Below are positions 31,187 through 39,435 of a DNA stretch of 64,000 nt, piece after piece; positions within the stretch are counted from its first letter, which is position 1; every line of letters starts with the position of its first letter. Source of the DNA: Thioclava indica (GTDB taxonomy: Bacteria; Pseudomonadota; Alphaproteobacteria; Rhodobacterales; Rhodobacteraceae); assembly GCF_000714545.1 (NCBI RefSeq), contig NZ_AUNB01000062.1, positions 62,001 through 126,000 on the forward strand, read 5' to 3'. The position numbers were made by a program, and so were the translations under genes. Under the pieces are notes generated by a model. It saw nothing but the letters and a program-made list of their open reading frames with translations, made no database searches and was not told the DNA's origin.

Positions 31187-32600
31187 GGCCGACCTCGGCG
31201 GGGATAAACACCTCATGCAGCGCCTTGATCGCGGGTTGCAGATCATCGCGCTCCAGCACGAATTGCACATCGACATTGCGCGGCCCCTGCGTCGCCCCCA
31301 CGCTTTCAAGCCCGGCATCGGCAAGCGCCTGCAAGCCCCGCGTCAGCGTCGAAAGACCCCGCAGATCGCGCCCGATCACCGAAGCCATCGCCAGCATCCG
31401 CGCCGAAACCTGCGCCGAAGGATAGCGCTTGCTCAGGTCTTTTTCGACGCGTTGCAGCACGTTGATCGGCGCATCGACGTAATGCGTGATCGTGTTGGCA
31501 TTCGACGCCTTGGACACGATGCGCACGTCATGGCGCGTCAGCGATTCAAGGATCGCCGCGTCATAGCCTTTGACGCCAACCATATCCTGTTCGAACACCT
31601 CAAGAGAGATGATCTCAAGCCCCGTCACGATTTCCACGGCGGGCGTGTCGGCGGGTTTGTCGTCAATCAACGTGCCCGGATCGCCCGGCTCAAACGCATT
31701 GGTCACGCGCAAGGGCACATCGGCCTGACGCAGGGTCTTGGCGGCTTTCGGATGGATCGCCTCCATCCCCATGTTCGACAGCTGATCGGCCACGTCGTAA
31801 TTCGTATGACCCAGCTTGCGCACGCTGTCCGCGCCGACCAGATTCGGATCGGCCGAGGACAGGTGGAATTCCTTGTGAATGATCGCTTCGCGCGCGCCGG
31901 TCAGTGCCGCGAGACGCGAGAACGTCACCTCGGAATAGCCGCGATCAAACTCGCGCATCAGCCCCTCGGAGCATTGCGCATAGCCCGTCACAATGGGCAT
32001 TTCGGTTCTGGGATCGACATCTTTCAGCGCGTTCAGGATGCGCGAGTCCAGATCGTGATCATGTTCATCGCGCCATCCCGACAGATCCACCAGCCGCGCA
32101 TTCACGCCCGCGCGTTGCAGCAACAGCGTGGTGACATAGGCCGAGTGCGCCTCGCCCAGGCCCGACAGCAATTCGCGGATGTGCAGCATGTGCTGGGACA
32201 GCCGGAAATGCCCGTAGGAACACAGCCGTTGCAGATCGATCAGGCAGTTGCGCGCCCCTTCGATGCGTTCGCGCACGAACTCGCTGGCCTGTGCGATGTC
32301 GCCGGGATGATCCAGCACAGCTTCATGCGCCGCGATCATCGCGCTCGACACGCGGGTTAGCGCCTCGTGCCAGCCGTGATCGCTATCGGACTTGGCAAAC
32401 TGCGCATAGACCCCGGATTCACCGGTTTTCTTATGCTCCAGCAAAAGGTTTGTGATGCCACCAAAGGCCGAAACCACGAAAATCCGATTATACAGATCTG
32501 CGCCCTCGCGGCCGCCGATGAACAGCGTCTTGCGCAGCTCATCGACGCGGCTCATTGAGCTACCGCCGACCTTCTCAACAGTGTGTTTTTGCTGGGTCAT
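31170..32600 (-). CDS. ask: Aspartate kinase, ectoine-operon type
   Basis: This aspartate kinase of 476 residues belongs to the Ask_Ect group found in ectoine operons. It phosphorylates aspartate to feed aspartate semialdehyde into ectoine synthesis, and is expected to escape lysine/threonine feedback. The N-terminus 'VEKVGGSSMSRVDEL' is the kinase phosphate loop in its Ask_Ect form. The C-terminal third holds ACT-type folds. It lies immediately after ectC. The ATG at 32600 has GAGGG at a good distance, while an ATG at 32612 overlaps the ectC stop. A second, housekeeping aspartate kinase is at 59927-61180. Confidence 0.92.
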   Translation of the reverse strand: MTQQKHTVEKVGGSSMSRVDELRKTLFIGGREGADLYNRIFVVSAFGGITNLLLEHKKTGESGVYAQFAKSDSDHGWHEALTRVSSAMIAAHEAVLDHPGDIAQASEFVRERIEGARNCLIDLQRLCSYGHFRLSQHMLHIRELLSGLGEAHSAYVTTLLLQRAGVNARLVDLSGWRDEHDHDLDSRILNALKDVDPRTEMPIVTGYAQCSEGLMREFDRGYSEVTFSRLAALTGAREAIIHKEFHLSSADPNLVGADSVRKLGHTNYDVADQLSNMGMEAIHPKAAKTLRQADVPLRVTNAFEPGDPGTLIDDKPADTPAVEIVTGLEIISLEVFEQDMVGVKGYDAAILESLTRHDVRIVSKASNANTITHYVDAPINVLQRVEKDLSKRYPSAQVSARMLAMASVIGRDLRGLSTLTRGLQALADAGLESVGATQGPRNVDVQFVLERDDLQPAIKALHEVFIPAEVGLKQAA

Positions 32601-32608
32601 ATCAGCCC

Positions 32609-33010
32609 TCATGCCTGTGCGAGATCTTCAGCCGGGGCGTAAGATCCATCCTCGCGATGCACCTCGGTGCCCGTCACGGGCGGATTGAAACAGCACGCCA
32701 TCACAAGGTCTTCGTCCCCTGCCACCAAGCGGTGATGGTCATGCAGGTTGAGCGCATACATCACGCCGGGCTTGATTTCGTGGCGGGTGCCATTGTCGAG
32801 CTCGGTGATGTGGCCATTGCCCGAGATGCAGTAGACGCTCTCGAAATGATGCTTGTAGTGGAAGGTGTGATCCGACCCCGCCTTGAGCGTGGTGATGTGG
32901 AACGAAAAGCCCATCTTGTCATCGGCCAGCAGCATGCGCACGCTGGTCCAATCGGCATCCGCCACGGCGCGGTCAGTCGTCTTGAGTTCGTTGAAGTCGC
33001 GAACGATCAT
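32609..33010 (-). CDS. ectC: L-ectoine synthase
   Basis: A 133-residue cupin that closes N-gamma-acetyl-diaminobutyrate to ectoine, the last step of the pathway. 'MIVRDFNEL', 'GFSFHITTLKAGS' and the 'HYKHHFESVYCISGNG' cupin strand are highly characteristic; the Glu, Tyr and His in this stretch match the described metal and active-site region. The C-terminal 'HREDGSY' is also conserved. GGAG lies eight bases before the start. No hydroxylase gene (ectD) follows, so ectoine rather than hydroxyectoine is the probable product of this locus. Confidence 0.97.
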   Translation of the reverse strand: MIVRDFNELKTTDRAVADADWTSVRMLLADDKMGFSFHITTLKAGSDHTFHYKHHFESVYCISGNGHITELDNGTRHEIKPGVMYALNLHDHHRLVAGDEDLVMACCFNPPVTGTEVHREDGSYAPAEDLAQA

Positions 33011-33049
33011 ATCGTGTCTCCGTATCTGTGTATTTCGGTGTCGAGGCGC

Positions 33050-34333
33050 TTATTCTGCCGCGATTTTGGTGCCCGAAGCCATCACTTCGCTGGTCGCCTC
33101 ACGCAGGATTGCCAGACCCGTGCGGAAAGTTTCCATCGGCGTGGTCAGCGGCGCAAGCACCTTGACCACCTGATCCTCATTGCCCGAGGTCTCGATCACG
33201 AGACCTTTTTCAAAGCACAGCCCGCAGATTTCCGAAGCCAGTTCGCCAGTGCCGACATCAACGCCCTGCATCAGCCCGCGTCCCTTAAGGAATGCGTCCG
33301 GCACCAGATCGGCCACGGCTGCCAGACCTTCGCGCAGCACGTCCGCCTTCACGGCCAGTTCACGCTGGAACGTATCATCGGCCCAGAATTTCTGGATCGC
33401 CACGGTCGCGGTGACGAAGGCATGGGTGTTGCCGCGGAAGGTGCCGTTATGTTCAGCAGGGCCGAACACGTCGTAATCGGGACGGATAAGCAGCAGCGCC
33501 ATCGGCAGGCCAAAGCCCGAGATCGACTTGGCCTGCGTCACCAGATCGGGCATCACGCCCATCTCCTCGAACGAGAAAAACGTGCCCGTGCGCCCGCAGC
33601 CCGCCTGAATATCGTCGATGATGAACAGCGCGCCATGCTTACGAGCAACCTTTTCGACGCCTTGGATAAATTCGGGGCTGGCGGCGTTCAGACCACCCTC
33701 GCCTTGCACGGTTTCCAGCATGATCGCAGCAGGCGCATCCACACCACCCGAGGCATCCGACAGCATCTGATCCAGCAGCGCGACCGAATCCACGCCATCG
33801 GCGTAATCGTCATAGGGCAGACGGGTGACGCCCTGCGTCTCCATCCCCGCACCGCCCCGGTGATAACCGTTGCCAGTCGCGGCCAGCGCGCCCATCGTTA
33901 CACCGTGAAAGCCGTTGGTGAAGGCGACGATATTGGTGCGCCCTGTGGCCTTGCGCGCGATTTTCATCGCCGCCTCGACGGCATTCGCGCCGGTCGGACC
34001 GACGAACATCACCTTGTGATCCATCCCGCGCGGAGCAAGGATGTGATCGGTGAACGCGGTCAGGAAATCGGCCTTGCTGTCGGTGTGCAGATCCAGCGCG
34101 TGGCCCATCTTGTTTTCTAGCAGATGGTTGATCAGCGCCTCTTTCATATCCGGGTCGTTATGCCCGTAATTGAGCGAGGAGCAGCCCGCGAGAAAGTCGA
34201 TATAGGTGTTTCCATCGGCGTCGCACAGCTCCGAGCCTTGAGCGCTGGTGAACACCGTATCAAAGCCACGGCAATACGAGCGGGCATTGGATTCGCGCTG
34301 GGTGAAGATCGTCTTGTCATTGGGGGAGGTCAT
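33050..34333 (-). CDS. ectB: Diaminobutyrate--2-oxoglutarate transaminase
   Basis: A 427-residue class-III aminotransferase that makes 2,4-diaminobutyrate from aspartate semialdehyde, the first dedicated step of ectoine synthesis. The PLP-binding core is present: 'GPTGANAVEAAMKIARK' (about 110-126), 'DDIQAGCGRTG' and the Schiff-base lysine in 'QAKSISGFGLP'. The opening 'SNARSYCRGFDTVF' is diagnostic for EctB. Spacing to ectA (43 bases) and ectC (39 bases) is typical of one operon. Confidence 0.96.
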   Translation of the reverse strand: MTSPNDKTIFTQRESNARSYCRGFDTVFTSAQGSELCDADGNTYIDFLAGCSSLNYGHNDPDMKEALINHLLENKMGHALDLHTDSKADFLTAFTDHILAPRGMDHKVMFVGPTGANAVEAAMKIARKATGRTNIVAFTNGFHGVTMGALAATGNGYHRGGAGMETQGVTRLPYDDYADGVDSVALLDQMLSDASGGVDAPAAIMLETVQGEGGLNAASPEFIQGVEKVARKHGALFIIDDIQAGCGRTGTFFSFEEMGVMPDLVTQAKSISGFGLPMALLLIRPDYDVFGPAEHNGTFRGNTHAFVTATVAIQKFWADDTFQRELAVKADVLREGLAAVADLVPDAFLKGRGLMQGVDVGTGELASEICGLCFEKGLVIETSGNEDQVVKVLAPLTTPMETFRTGLAILREATSEVMASGTKIAAE

Positions 34334-34376
34334 GGGGGGCTCCGTCTATTTGGGATGAAAGGGCGTCGCGGCCGGA

Positions 34377-34907
34377 TCAGGCGGCTGCGCGGGCCTCTTG
34401 CGGGAATGTGATCGTGACCATGTGCTCGGTCGCGGCATGGCCGTCGAAATGGTCGTCTTCATGGAAATGCGCTTCGTCACTCAGCTCGCCACCGATCGAG
34501 CGCGCGAAGGACCGAAACAGCCCCCAGCTTGCGCCGTTGGATTTCGTGATCGTGGTCTTGAGCCGGGTGCAATCGGCGGTCTCATCGCGCGAAATCAGGT
34601 GACGCAGCATCCGCTTGCCAAGACCAAGCCCGCGCGCCTCGGGGGCCACAGCGACCTGCCAGACAAAGAAACTTTGCGGATCAGAGGGCGCGATATAGCC
34701 CGAGATCCAGCCCAGCAACTGACCGTCACGCTCGACCATCACGCAGGTGTCGCGGAAATGGTCGCATTGCAGTAGGTTGCAATACATCGAGTTTTCATCA
34801 AGCGGCTTGCAACGCTGGATCAGCTTCCAGATCTCGCTGCCATCTTGGGCATCGGGTTTGCGGAACACCAGAGAAGGCTTTGACTTGATCGACTCAATTT
34901 GCGGCAC
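34377..34907 (-). CDS. ectA: L-2,4-diaminobutyrate acetyltransferase
   Basis: A GNAT-fold enzyme that acetylates diaminobutyrate at the gamma amino group. 'DGSEIWKLIQRC' near the start, 'QVAVAPEARGLGLGKRML' (the acetyl-CoA loop) and 'TKSNGASWGLFRSFA' are EctA hallmarks. No ATG fits the beginning. I prefer the GTG at 34907, preceded by AGGA, giving 176 residues. A TTG at 34952 would add 15 residues but has no ribosome site. It is the first gene of ectA-ectB-ectC-ask, facing a divergent MarR gene. Confidence 0.92.
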   Translation of the reverse strand: MPQIESIKSKPSLVFRKPDAQDGSEIWKLIQRCKPLDENSMYCNLLQCDHFRDTCVMVERDGQLLGWISGYIAPSDPQSFFVWQVAVAPEARGLGLGKRMLRHLISRDETADCTRLKTTITKSNGASWGLFRSFARSIGGELSDEAHFHEDDHFDGHAATEHMVTITFPQEARAAA

Positions 34908-35002
34908 GTTTCCTGTCCTTTTTTGCTTCGGTTGACTAAGTAACCCACCCAAGCAAAAATTTCAACAAGCGAAAGACAGAAATGCCGCGAATCTCCATTA
35001 GC

Positions 35003-35016
35003 CCTTTAAATAAAGG
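35003..35016. promoter_or_regulatory. Inverted repeat between ectA and the MarR gene
   Basis: CCTTTAAATAAAGG is a perfect six-base inverted repeat with a two-base centre. It lies in the AT-rich gap between ectA and the divergent MarR-family gene. Its size suits a MarR dimer site, possibly controlling the ectoine operon. It would fall inside the MarR coding region if the upstream start at 34982 were used. Confidence 0.45.
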
Positions 35017-35041
35017 ACAAATTACCCTAGATATCATTCGT

Positions 35042-35638
35042 ATGACAAACCAAAACAACTTCAATCAAACGAGCAAGCTTAGGAAAACAAAGCAATTGAA
35101 CGCTTCGGCGCTCTCTGCGATATTGGGCCATCTTGATGACAAAGAGGCCCGCCATCTCATGGAACGCGTCGATACCAGCCTGATCGCGCTGCGCCGAATT
35201 TTGCGCGCAACCGAGATGTTCGGACGTGATCTGGCCAAGGCGGCGGGGCTGACGCCAGCGCAGTTTCGCGTGCTTCAGGTGGTGGCGGAAAACGGGTTTT
35301 CGACGCCCAAAGCCATCGCAACCCGGATGAGCGTAAGCCAAGCCACGATGACGGCGCTGCTCGACAAGCTTGAGCGCAAAGAAATGCTGACACGGCAACG
35401 CTCGCAGAAGGATCGCCGCCAGACCGATATCGTGATCACTCCGCTGGGGCGCGCCGCGATGGAGGATGCGCCCGACGCGCTGCAGCAGATTTTCGTGCGC
35501 CGCTTTGAGGCGCTTGAGGATTGGGAACAGGCGCAGTTGATCGCCTCGCTGGAACGCGTCGCCTCGATGCTGGATGCGCAAGAAATTGATGCAGCACCGG
35601 TGCTGGATTGGGGCGATATTTCCGGTCGTCCCAGCTAG
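35042..35638 (+). CDS. MarR family transcriptional regulator (EctR-like candidate)
   Basis: A winged-helix MarR regulator. The DNA-binding part is 'LTPAQFRVLQVVAENG' followed by 'AIATRMSVSQATMTALLDKLERKEML' and the wing 'RQRSQKDRRQTDIVITPLG'. The start is uncertain: the ATG at 35042 gives 198 residues, and one at 34982 adds 20. Neither has a strong ribosome site. It is divergent from ectA and directly upstream of the ectoine hydrolase gene. In halophilic methylotrophs a MarR-type protein, EctR, represses ectABC-ask, so that role is a reasonable inference here. Confidence 0.82.
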   Translation: MTNQNNFNQTSKLRKTKQLNASALSAILGHLDDKEARHLMERVDTSLIALRRILRATEMFGRDLAKAAGLTPAQFRVLQVVAENGFSTPKAIATRMSVSQATMTALLDKLERKEMLTRQRSQKDRRQTDIVITPLGRAAMEDAPDALQQIFVRRFEALEDWEQAQLIASLERVASMLDAQEIDAAPVLDWGDISGRPS

Positions 35639-35706
35639 GGCGCGACCGCTATTGCAACTGGCGCAACGCGCCGCCACTGTGGCTTGATCAACGATCGGAG
35701 CCATCC

Positions 35707-36891
35707 ATGCCGCTTGCCAAAGCCCCCTTCAGCCAGTCCGAATATGACCGCCGCATCCGGCTTGTGCGCCAGTCGATGGCGGAACGCGGCATCGACGTGC
35801 TGTTCGTCACCAACCCTTCGAACCAGTTTTGGCTGACCGGATATGACGGCTGGTCGTTTTACACCCATCAGGGCGTGATCCTGCCGCTTGAGGGCGCGCC
35901 GTTCTGGTGGGGGCGTTTCATGGACGCCAATGGCGCGCGCCGCACGGTCTGGATGGAGGAAGAAAATATTCTTCATTACAATGACATGATGGTGCAGTCG
36001 GAAGTCTCGCATCCGATGGAAGACCTGGCCTCGCGGCTGCGCATCATGGGCTATGGCGACGCCCGGATCGGCGTCGAGATGGAGACCTATTTCTACACCG
36101 CCAAGGCCCATGCCGTTCTGCTTGAAGGACTGCCCGAGGCCGAGATGATCGACGCCAGCGTCTTGGTGAATTGGCGGCGCTTGATAAAATCGGAAGAAGA
36201 ATTGACGTTCATGCGCCGCGCGGCGCGGATTTCCGAGCTGGTAATCACCCGCGCGATGGATCTGATCGAGCCGGGGATGCGCAAGCATGACCTCGTGGGC
36301 GAGTTGTATCGCACCGCCGTTCAGGGCGAGGAGGATAGCTGGGGCGACTACCCCGCGATCGTGCCGATGCTGCCGTCGGGCGAAGATGCCTCTGCCCCAC
36401 ATCTGACGTGGAATGGTGAGGCGCTGAAATCGGGCGAGGCGACCTTTATCGAGCAATCGGGCTGTTATCGCCGCTATCACGCGCCTCTGTGCCGCACGGT
36501 GTTCTTAGGCAAGCCGCCACAACATATGGTGGATGCCTCGCAGGCGCTAACCGAGGGGTTGAATGCCGGCATCGAAGTGGCGCGCGCGGGCAACCGTGCC
36601 TGTGACATCGCGCGTGCGCTCAACACGGAATTGCTCAAGGTGGGGATCGAGCGGCCCAATCGCGCGGGTTATGCGGTTGGCTGCTCCTACCCGCCCGATT
36701 GGGGCGAGCATACCGTGTCAATCCGCGACACCGACGAAACCGTTCTGGAACCCGGCATGACCTTTCATTTCATGCCCGGCTTGTGGATGGACGATTGGGG
36801 GATGGAGACGACCGAGACGATCCTCATCCGCGAGAACGGGGCTGCCGAACCGCTTAGCCACATCGCGCGCAAGCTGTTCATCAAGGATTAG
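35707..36891 (+). CDS. doeA: Ectoine hydrolase (M24 family)
   Basis: A 394-residue creatinase/prolidase-fold protein matching DoeA (EutD), which opens the ectoine ring to N-acetyl-diaminobutyrate. The N-terminal creatinase-like domain has 'NPSNQFWLTGYDGWSFYTHQGV', and the C-terminal pita-bread domain starts near residue 165. 'IEQSGCYRRYHAPLCRTVFLG' is the family's active-site stretch, lacking the usual two-metal Asp pair of aminopeptidases. Near the end, 'FHFMPGLWMDDWGMETTETILI' is characteristic. The ATG at 35707 has GGAG seven bases upstream. It sits 68 bases after the MarR gene and four bases before a deacetylase gene. Confidence 0.9.
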   Translation: MPLAKAPFSQSEYDRRIRLVRQSMAERGIDVLFVTNPSNQFWLTGYDGWSFYTHQGVILPLEGAPFWWGRFMDANGARRTVWMEEENILHYNDMMVQSEVSHPMEDLASRLRIMGYGDARIGVEMETYFYTAKAHAVLLEGLPEAEMIDASVLVNWRRLIKSEEELTFMRRAARISELVITRAMDLIEPGMRKHDLVGELYRTAVQGEEDSWGDYPAIVPMLPSGEDASAPHLTWNGEALKSGEATFIEQSGCYRRYHAPLCRTVFLGKPPQHMVDASQALTEGLNAGIEVARAGNRACDIARALNTELLKVGIERPNRAGYAVGCSYPPDWGEHTVSIRDTDETVLEPGMTFHFMPGLWMDDWGMETTETILIRENGAAEPLSHIARKLFIKD

Positions 36892-36895
36892 GCCA

Positions 36896-38047
36896 ATGCG
36901 TCTTGAGATTACCAGCGCGATCCTTGGCGATTTGATCGGTTTTCCCAGCGTTTCGTCGCAAAGCAACCTCGCAATCATCCACTACATCGCCGAGCGGCTT
37001 GAGACAGGCGGCGCGCAGGTCGAGGTGATGCTGGATGAGAGCGGGCAGAAGGCGAACCTCTTTGCCACCTTGGGCGCACCGCGTAGCGGCGGGCTGGTGC
37101 TGTCGGGTCATTCTGATGTGGTGCCGGTCAGCGATCAGGACTGGTCGAGCGATCCATTCGTGATGCGTGAAGACGATGGGCGGCTTTACGGGCGCGGGGC
37201 GTGTGACATGAAGGGTTTCATTGCGGCCTGCCTTGCCAGTCTTGATACGCTGCGCGAGGCCGCCAAAACTCGCCCGGTCCATTTCGCTTTCACCCATGAC
37301 GAAGAGGTCGGCTGTCTGGGCGCGCAATCGCTGGTCAAACTGCTGGACGCGCGGCCAGTGAAACCCGCGCTTTGCATCATTGGCGAGCCGACCTCGATGC
37401 AGGTCTATGACGGCAACAAGGGATGCTGCGAATATACAGTGCGCTTTGAGGGCCGCGCGGGCCATAGTTCAGCCCCCGATAAGGGCGTGAATACGGTCGA
37501 ATATGCCGTGCGCTATATCAACCGCCTGTTCGATCTGCGCGCCGCGCTGATCCGCCGCTGCCCCGAGGGTTCGCGGTTCGATCCGCCGGAAACGACGCTG
37601 AACGTGGGGGCCCTGCACGGCGGCGTGTCGCATAACGTGATCGCCCCGCGCGCCGAGCTAAGCTGGGAGATGCGCCCGATCAACGCTGCCGATATGGCGT
37701 TCGTAAAAGACGAAATCGCCGCCTATGTCGCCGACACCCTGCTGCCCGAGATGCGCGCGATTGCCCCCGAAGCCGGGATCACGACCGAGACCGTGGGCGA
37801 AGTGTGCGGGTTAGAGCCGATGGATGACAACGCCGCCCGCGATCTGGTTTTTGCACTGACCGGACAGAATCACGCCGGCTGCGTCGCCTTCAACACCGAA
37901 GCCGGGTTGTTTCAGGCGATCGGAATGGAGGCGGTGATTTGCGGACCGGGTTCGATCGAGCAGGCGCATAAGGCGGATGAGTTTGTGTCACGCGACCAAC
38001 TTTCGCAATGTTTGAGCATGTTAGAGCGACTGGGCGCGCCGCGCTAG
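36896..38047 (+). CDS. M20 family deacetylase (ArgE-like), candidate N-acetyl-diaminobutyrate deacetylase
   Basis: A 383-residue zinc amidohydrolase of the acetylornithine deacetylase (ArgE/DapE/CPG2) family. Metal and catalytic residues are visible in 'SGHSDVVP' (His and Asp), 'GRGACDMKG' (bridging Asp), 'FTHDEEVGC' (Glu-Glu pair) and 'IGEPTS'. It starts four bases after doeA. The known second step of ectoine breakdown, removal of acetyl from N-acetyl-diaminobutyrate, is usually done by DoeB of a different family (AstE/M14-like). The tight pairing suggests this M20 enzyme does that step here, but it could instead be a plain acetylornithine deacetylase. Confidence 0.85.
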   Translation: MRLEITSAILGDLIGFPSVSSQSNLAIIHYIAERLETGGAQVEVMLDESGQKANLFATLGAPRSGGLVLSGHSDVVPVSDQDWSSDPFVMREDDGRLYGRGACDMKGFIAACLASLDTLREAAKTRPVHFAFTHDEEVGCLGAQSLVKLLDARPVKPALCIIGEPTSMQVYDGNKGCCEYTVRFEGRAGHSSAPDKGVNTVEYAVRYINRLFDLRAALIRRCPEGSRFDPPETTLNVGALHGGVSHNVIAPRAELSWEMRPINAADMAFVKDEIAAYVADTLLPEMRAIAPEAGITTETVGEVCGLEPMDDNAARDLVFALTGQNHAGCVAFNTEAGLFQAIGMEAVICGPGSIEQAHKADEFVSRDQLSQCLSMLERLGAPR

Positions 38048-38188
38048 CGGCTTACGCGCTTGCATATGGCACTAACGCCAAGATTTCCTGACTTATTTCG
38101 CGCGCCATCGTCCTGTGAACGCCACGTAGGACCGTCGAAAAGGTTGCGCCCAAGACGAAGTCCATTTACGACATGCATATGTCGGATT

Positions 38189-38216
38189 TTGACAATTCCA
38201 ATATTTGCCCCATCAT
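38189..38216 (+). promoter_or_regulatory. Candidate promoter of the betaine/proline importer operon
   Basis: A perfect -35, TTGACA (38189-38194), is followed after 16 bases by CATCAT (38211-38216; four of six -10 matches). It lies within the 283-base gap before the binding-protein gene. The first half of that gap (38048-38170) shows no gene or clear element. Confidence 0.5.
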
Positions 38217-38330
38217 GGGCAACATCTTGCCGACACTGGCCCGGTCGAATTCCGGGCCCGATGGCCAATCCCGCGGCGGCAGCCCGCGCGGCCCTAATCT
38301 CATAAATGCTGCCACCACAGGAGGATACGC

Positions 38331-39341
38331 ATGAAGAATTCCACACTCGCCAGTCTGTTTCTGGCACTGCCGCTGGGCGTGCTTGCAGCACCGGCCGCAT
38401 TCGCCGCTGACGGTGAATGCGGAAAGGTCACCGAAGCCGAGATGAACTGGGCTTCGGCCGGTGTCGCGGCATGGGTGGACAAGATCATTCTTGAAAACGG
38501 CTACGGTTGCGATGTGACACTGGTCACCGGCGACACGATGCCGACCTTTACGTCGATGAATGAAAAAGGTGAGCCAGACATCGCCCCCGAGCTTTGGGTG
38601 AACGCCGTGAAGGTCGCGCTCGACAAAGCTGTCAGCGATGATCGCATGGTGATCACAGCTGAAATCCTCCAGGATGGCGGCGTCGAAGGCTGGTGGATCC
38701 CGAAATACATCCAGGAAGCGCATCCCGACATCAAGACCGTCGATGACGCGCTGAAGCATCCCGACTTGTTCCCCGATCCCGAGGATTCCTCGAAGGGCGG
38801 CATCTATAACTGCCCGGCGGGCTGGAACTGCCAGATCTCGACCGCAAACCTGTATCGCGCCTATGGCGCCGAGGAGAAGGGTTTCAATCTGGTCGATACC
38901 GGTTCCGCAGCCGGGCTTGATGGCTCGATTGCCAACGCCTACGAGCGCAAGAAAGGCTGGTTGGGCTATTACTGGGCTCCGACCGCGATCCTGGGTAAAT
39001 ACGAGATGGTCAAACTGGATGCCGGTGTTCCCAATGACAAGGCGAACTGGGACGAATGCACCTCGCAGCCCGACTGTCCCGATCCCGTGCCGAACGCCTA
39101 CCCGGTTTCGGATGTCTTTACGGTCGTGACCAAAGACTTCTCGGAAAAGAACGCCATCGCAATGGGCTACCTGTCCAAGCGCGAATGGTCGAACGACACC
39201 GTGGGCAAGTTCCTGGCTTGGCAGACCGACAATCAGGGCACGAACGAGGATACGGCTTACTACTTCCTCGAAAACTACCCGGACGTCTGGAAGGCTTGGG
39301 TCTCCCCGGAAGTGGCCAAAAAGGTCGAGGACGCGCTCTGA
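38331..39341 (+). CDS. proX: Glycine betaine/proline-type ABC transporter, substrate-binding protein
   Basis: A 336-residue periplasmic protein with a signal peptide ending AAFAADGEC. It belongs to the OpuAC/ProX family, which binds quaternary ammonium osmolytes such as glycine betaine or proline betaine. Trp-rich stretches that could form the aromatic ligand cage are present ('EGWWIPKYI', 'GWLGYYWAPT'). Two further cysteines in 'CTSQPDCP' may form a disulfide. A strong AGGAGG lies seven bases before the ATG. It heads a proX-proW-proV operon beside the ectoine genes. The specific osmolyte is not fixed by sequence. Confidence 0.92.
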   Translation: MKNSTLASLFLALPLGVLAAPAAFAADGECGKVTEAEMNWASAGVAAWVDKIILENGYGCDVTLVTGDTMPTFTSMNEKGEPDIAPELWVNAVKVALDKAVSDDRMVITAEILQDGGVEGWWIPKYIQEAHPDIKTVDDALKHPDLFPDPEDSSKGGIYNCPAGWNCQISTANLYRAYGAEEKGFNLVDTGSAAGLDGSIANAYERKKGWLGYYWAPTAILGKYEMVKLDAGVPNDKANWDECTSQPDCPDPVPNAYPVSDVFTVVTKDFSEKNAIAMGYLSKREWSNDTVGKFLAWQTDNQGTNEDTAYYFLENYPDVWKAWVSPEVAKKVEDAL

Positions 39342-39435
39342 TCGCGACCTGAATATCTTTGGCGCGCGTGGGAAGATCCCTGCGCGCGTCATTCATTTGA
39401 ACATCGCGTCAGCTCGCGACCAGAGGACTTTATAG

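Noticed and set aside
32555-34120. A 521-codon plus-strand open frame opposite ectB and ectC
   Set aside because: It spans two well-identified ect genes and their spacer with shadow-type composition.
34953-35041. A sigma-70 promoter for ectA on the minus strand (TTGAAA with 17-base spacing)
   Set aside because: The matching -10 (TACTTA) has too few consensus bases to support a call.
38048-38188. A possible short gene or RNA between the M20 deacetylase and the importer operon
   Set aside because: Only a short unsupported frame and weak ATGCATAT words are present; no RNA fold or ribosome site stood out.
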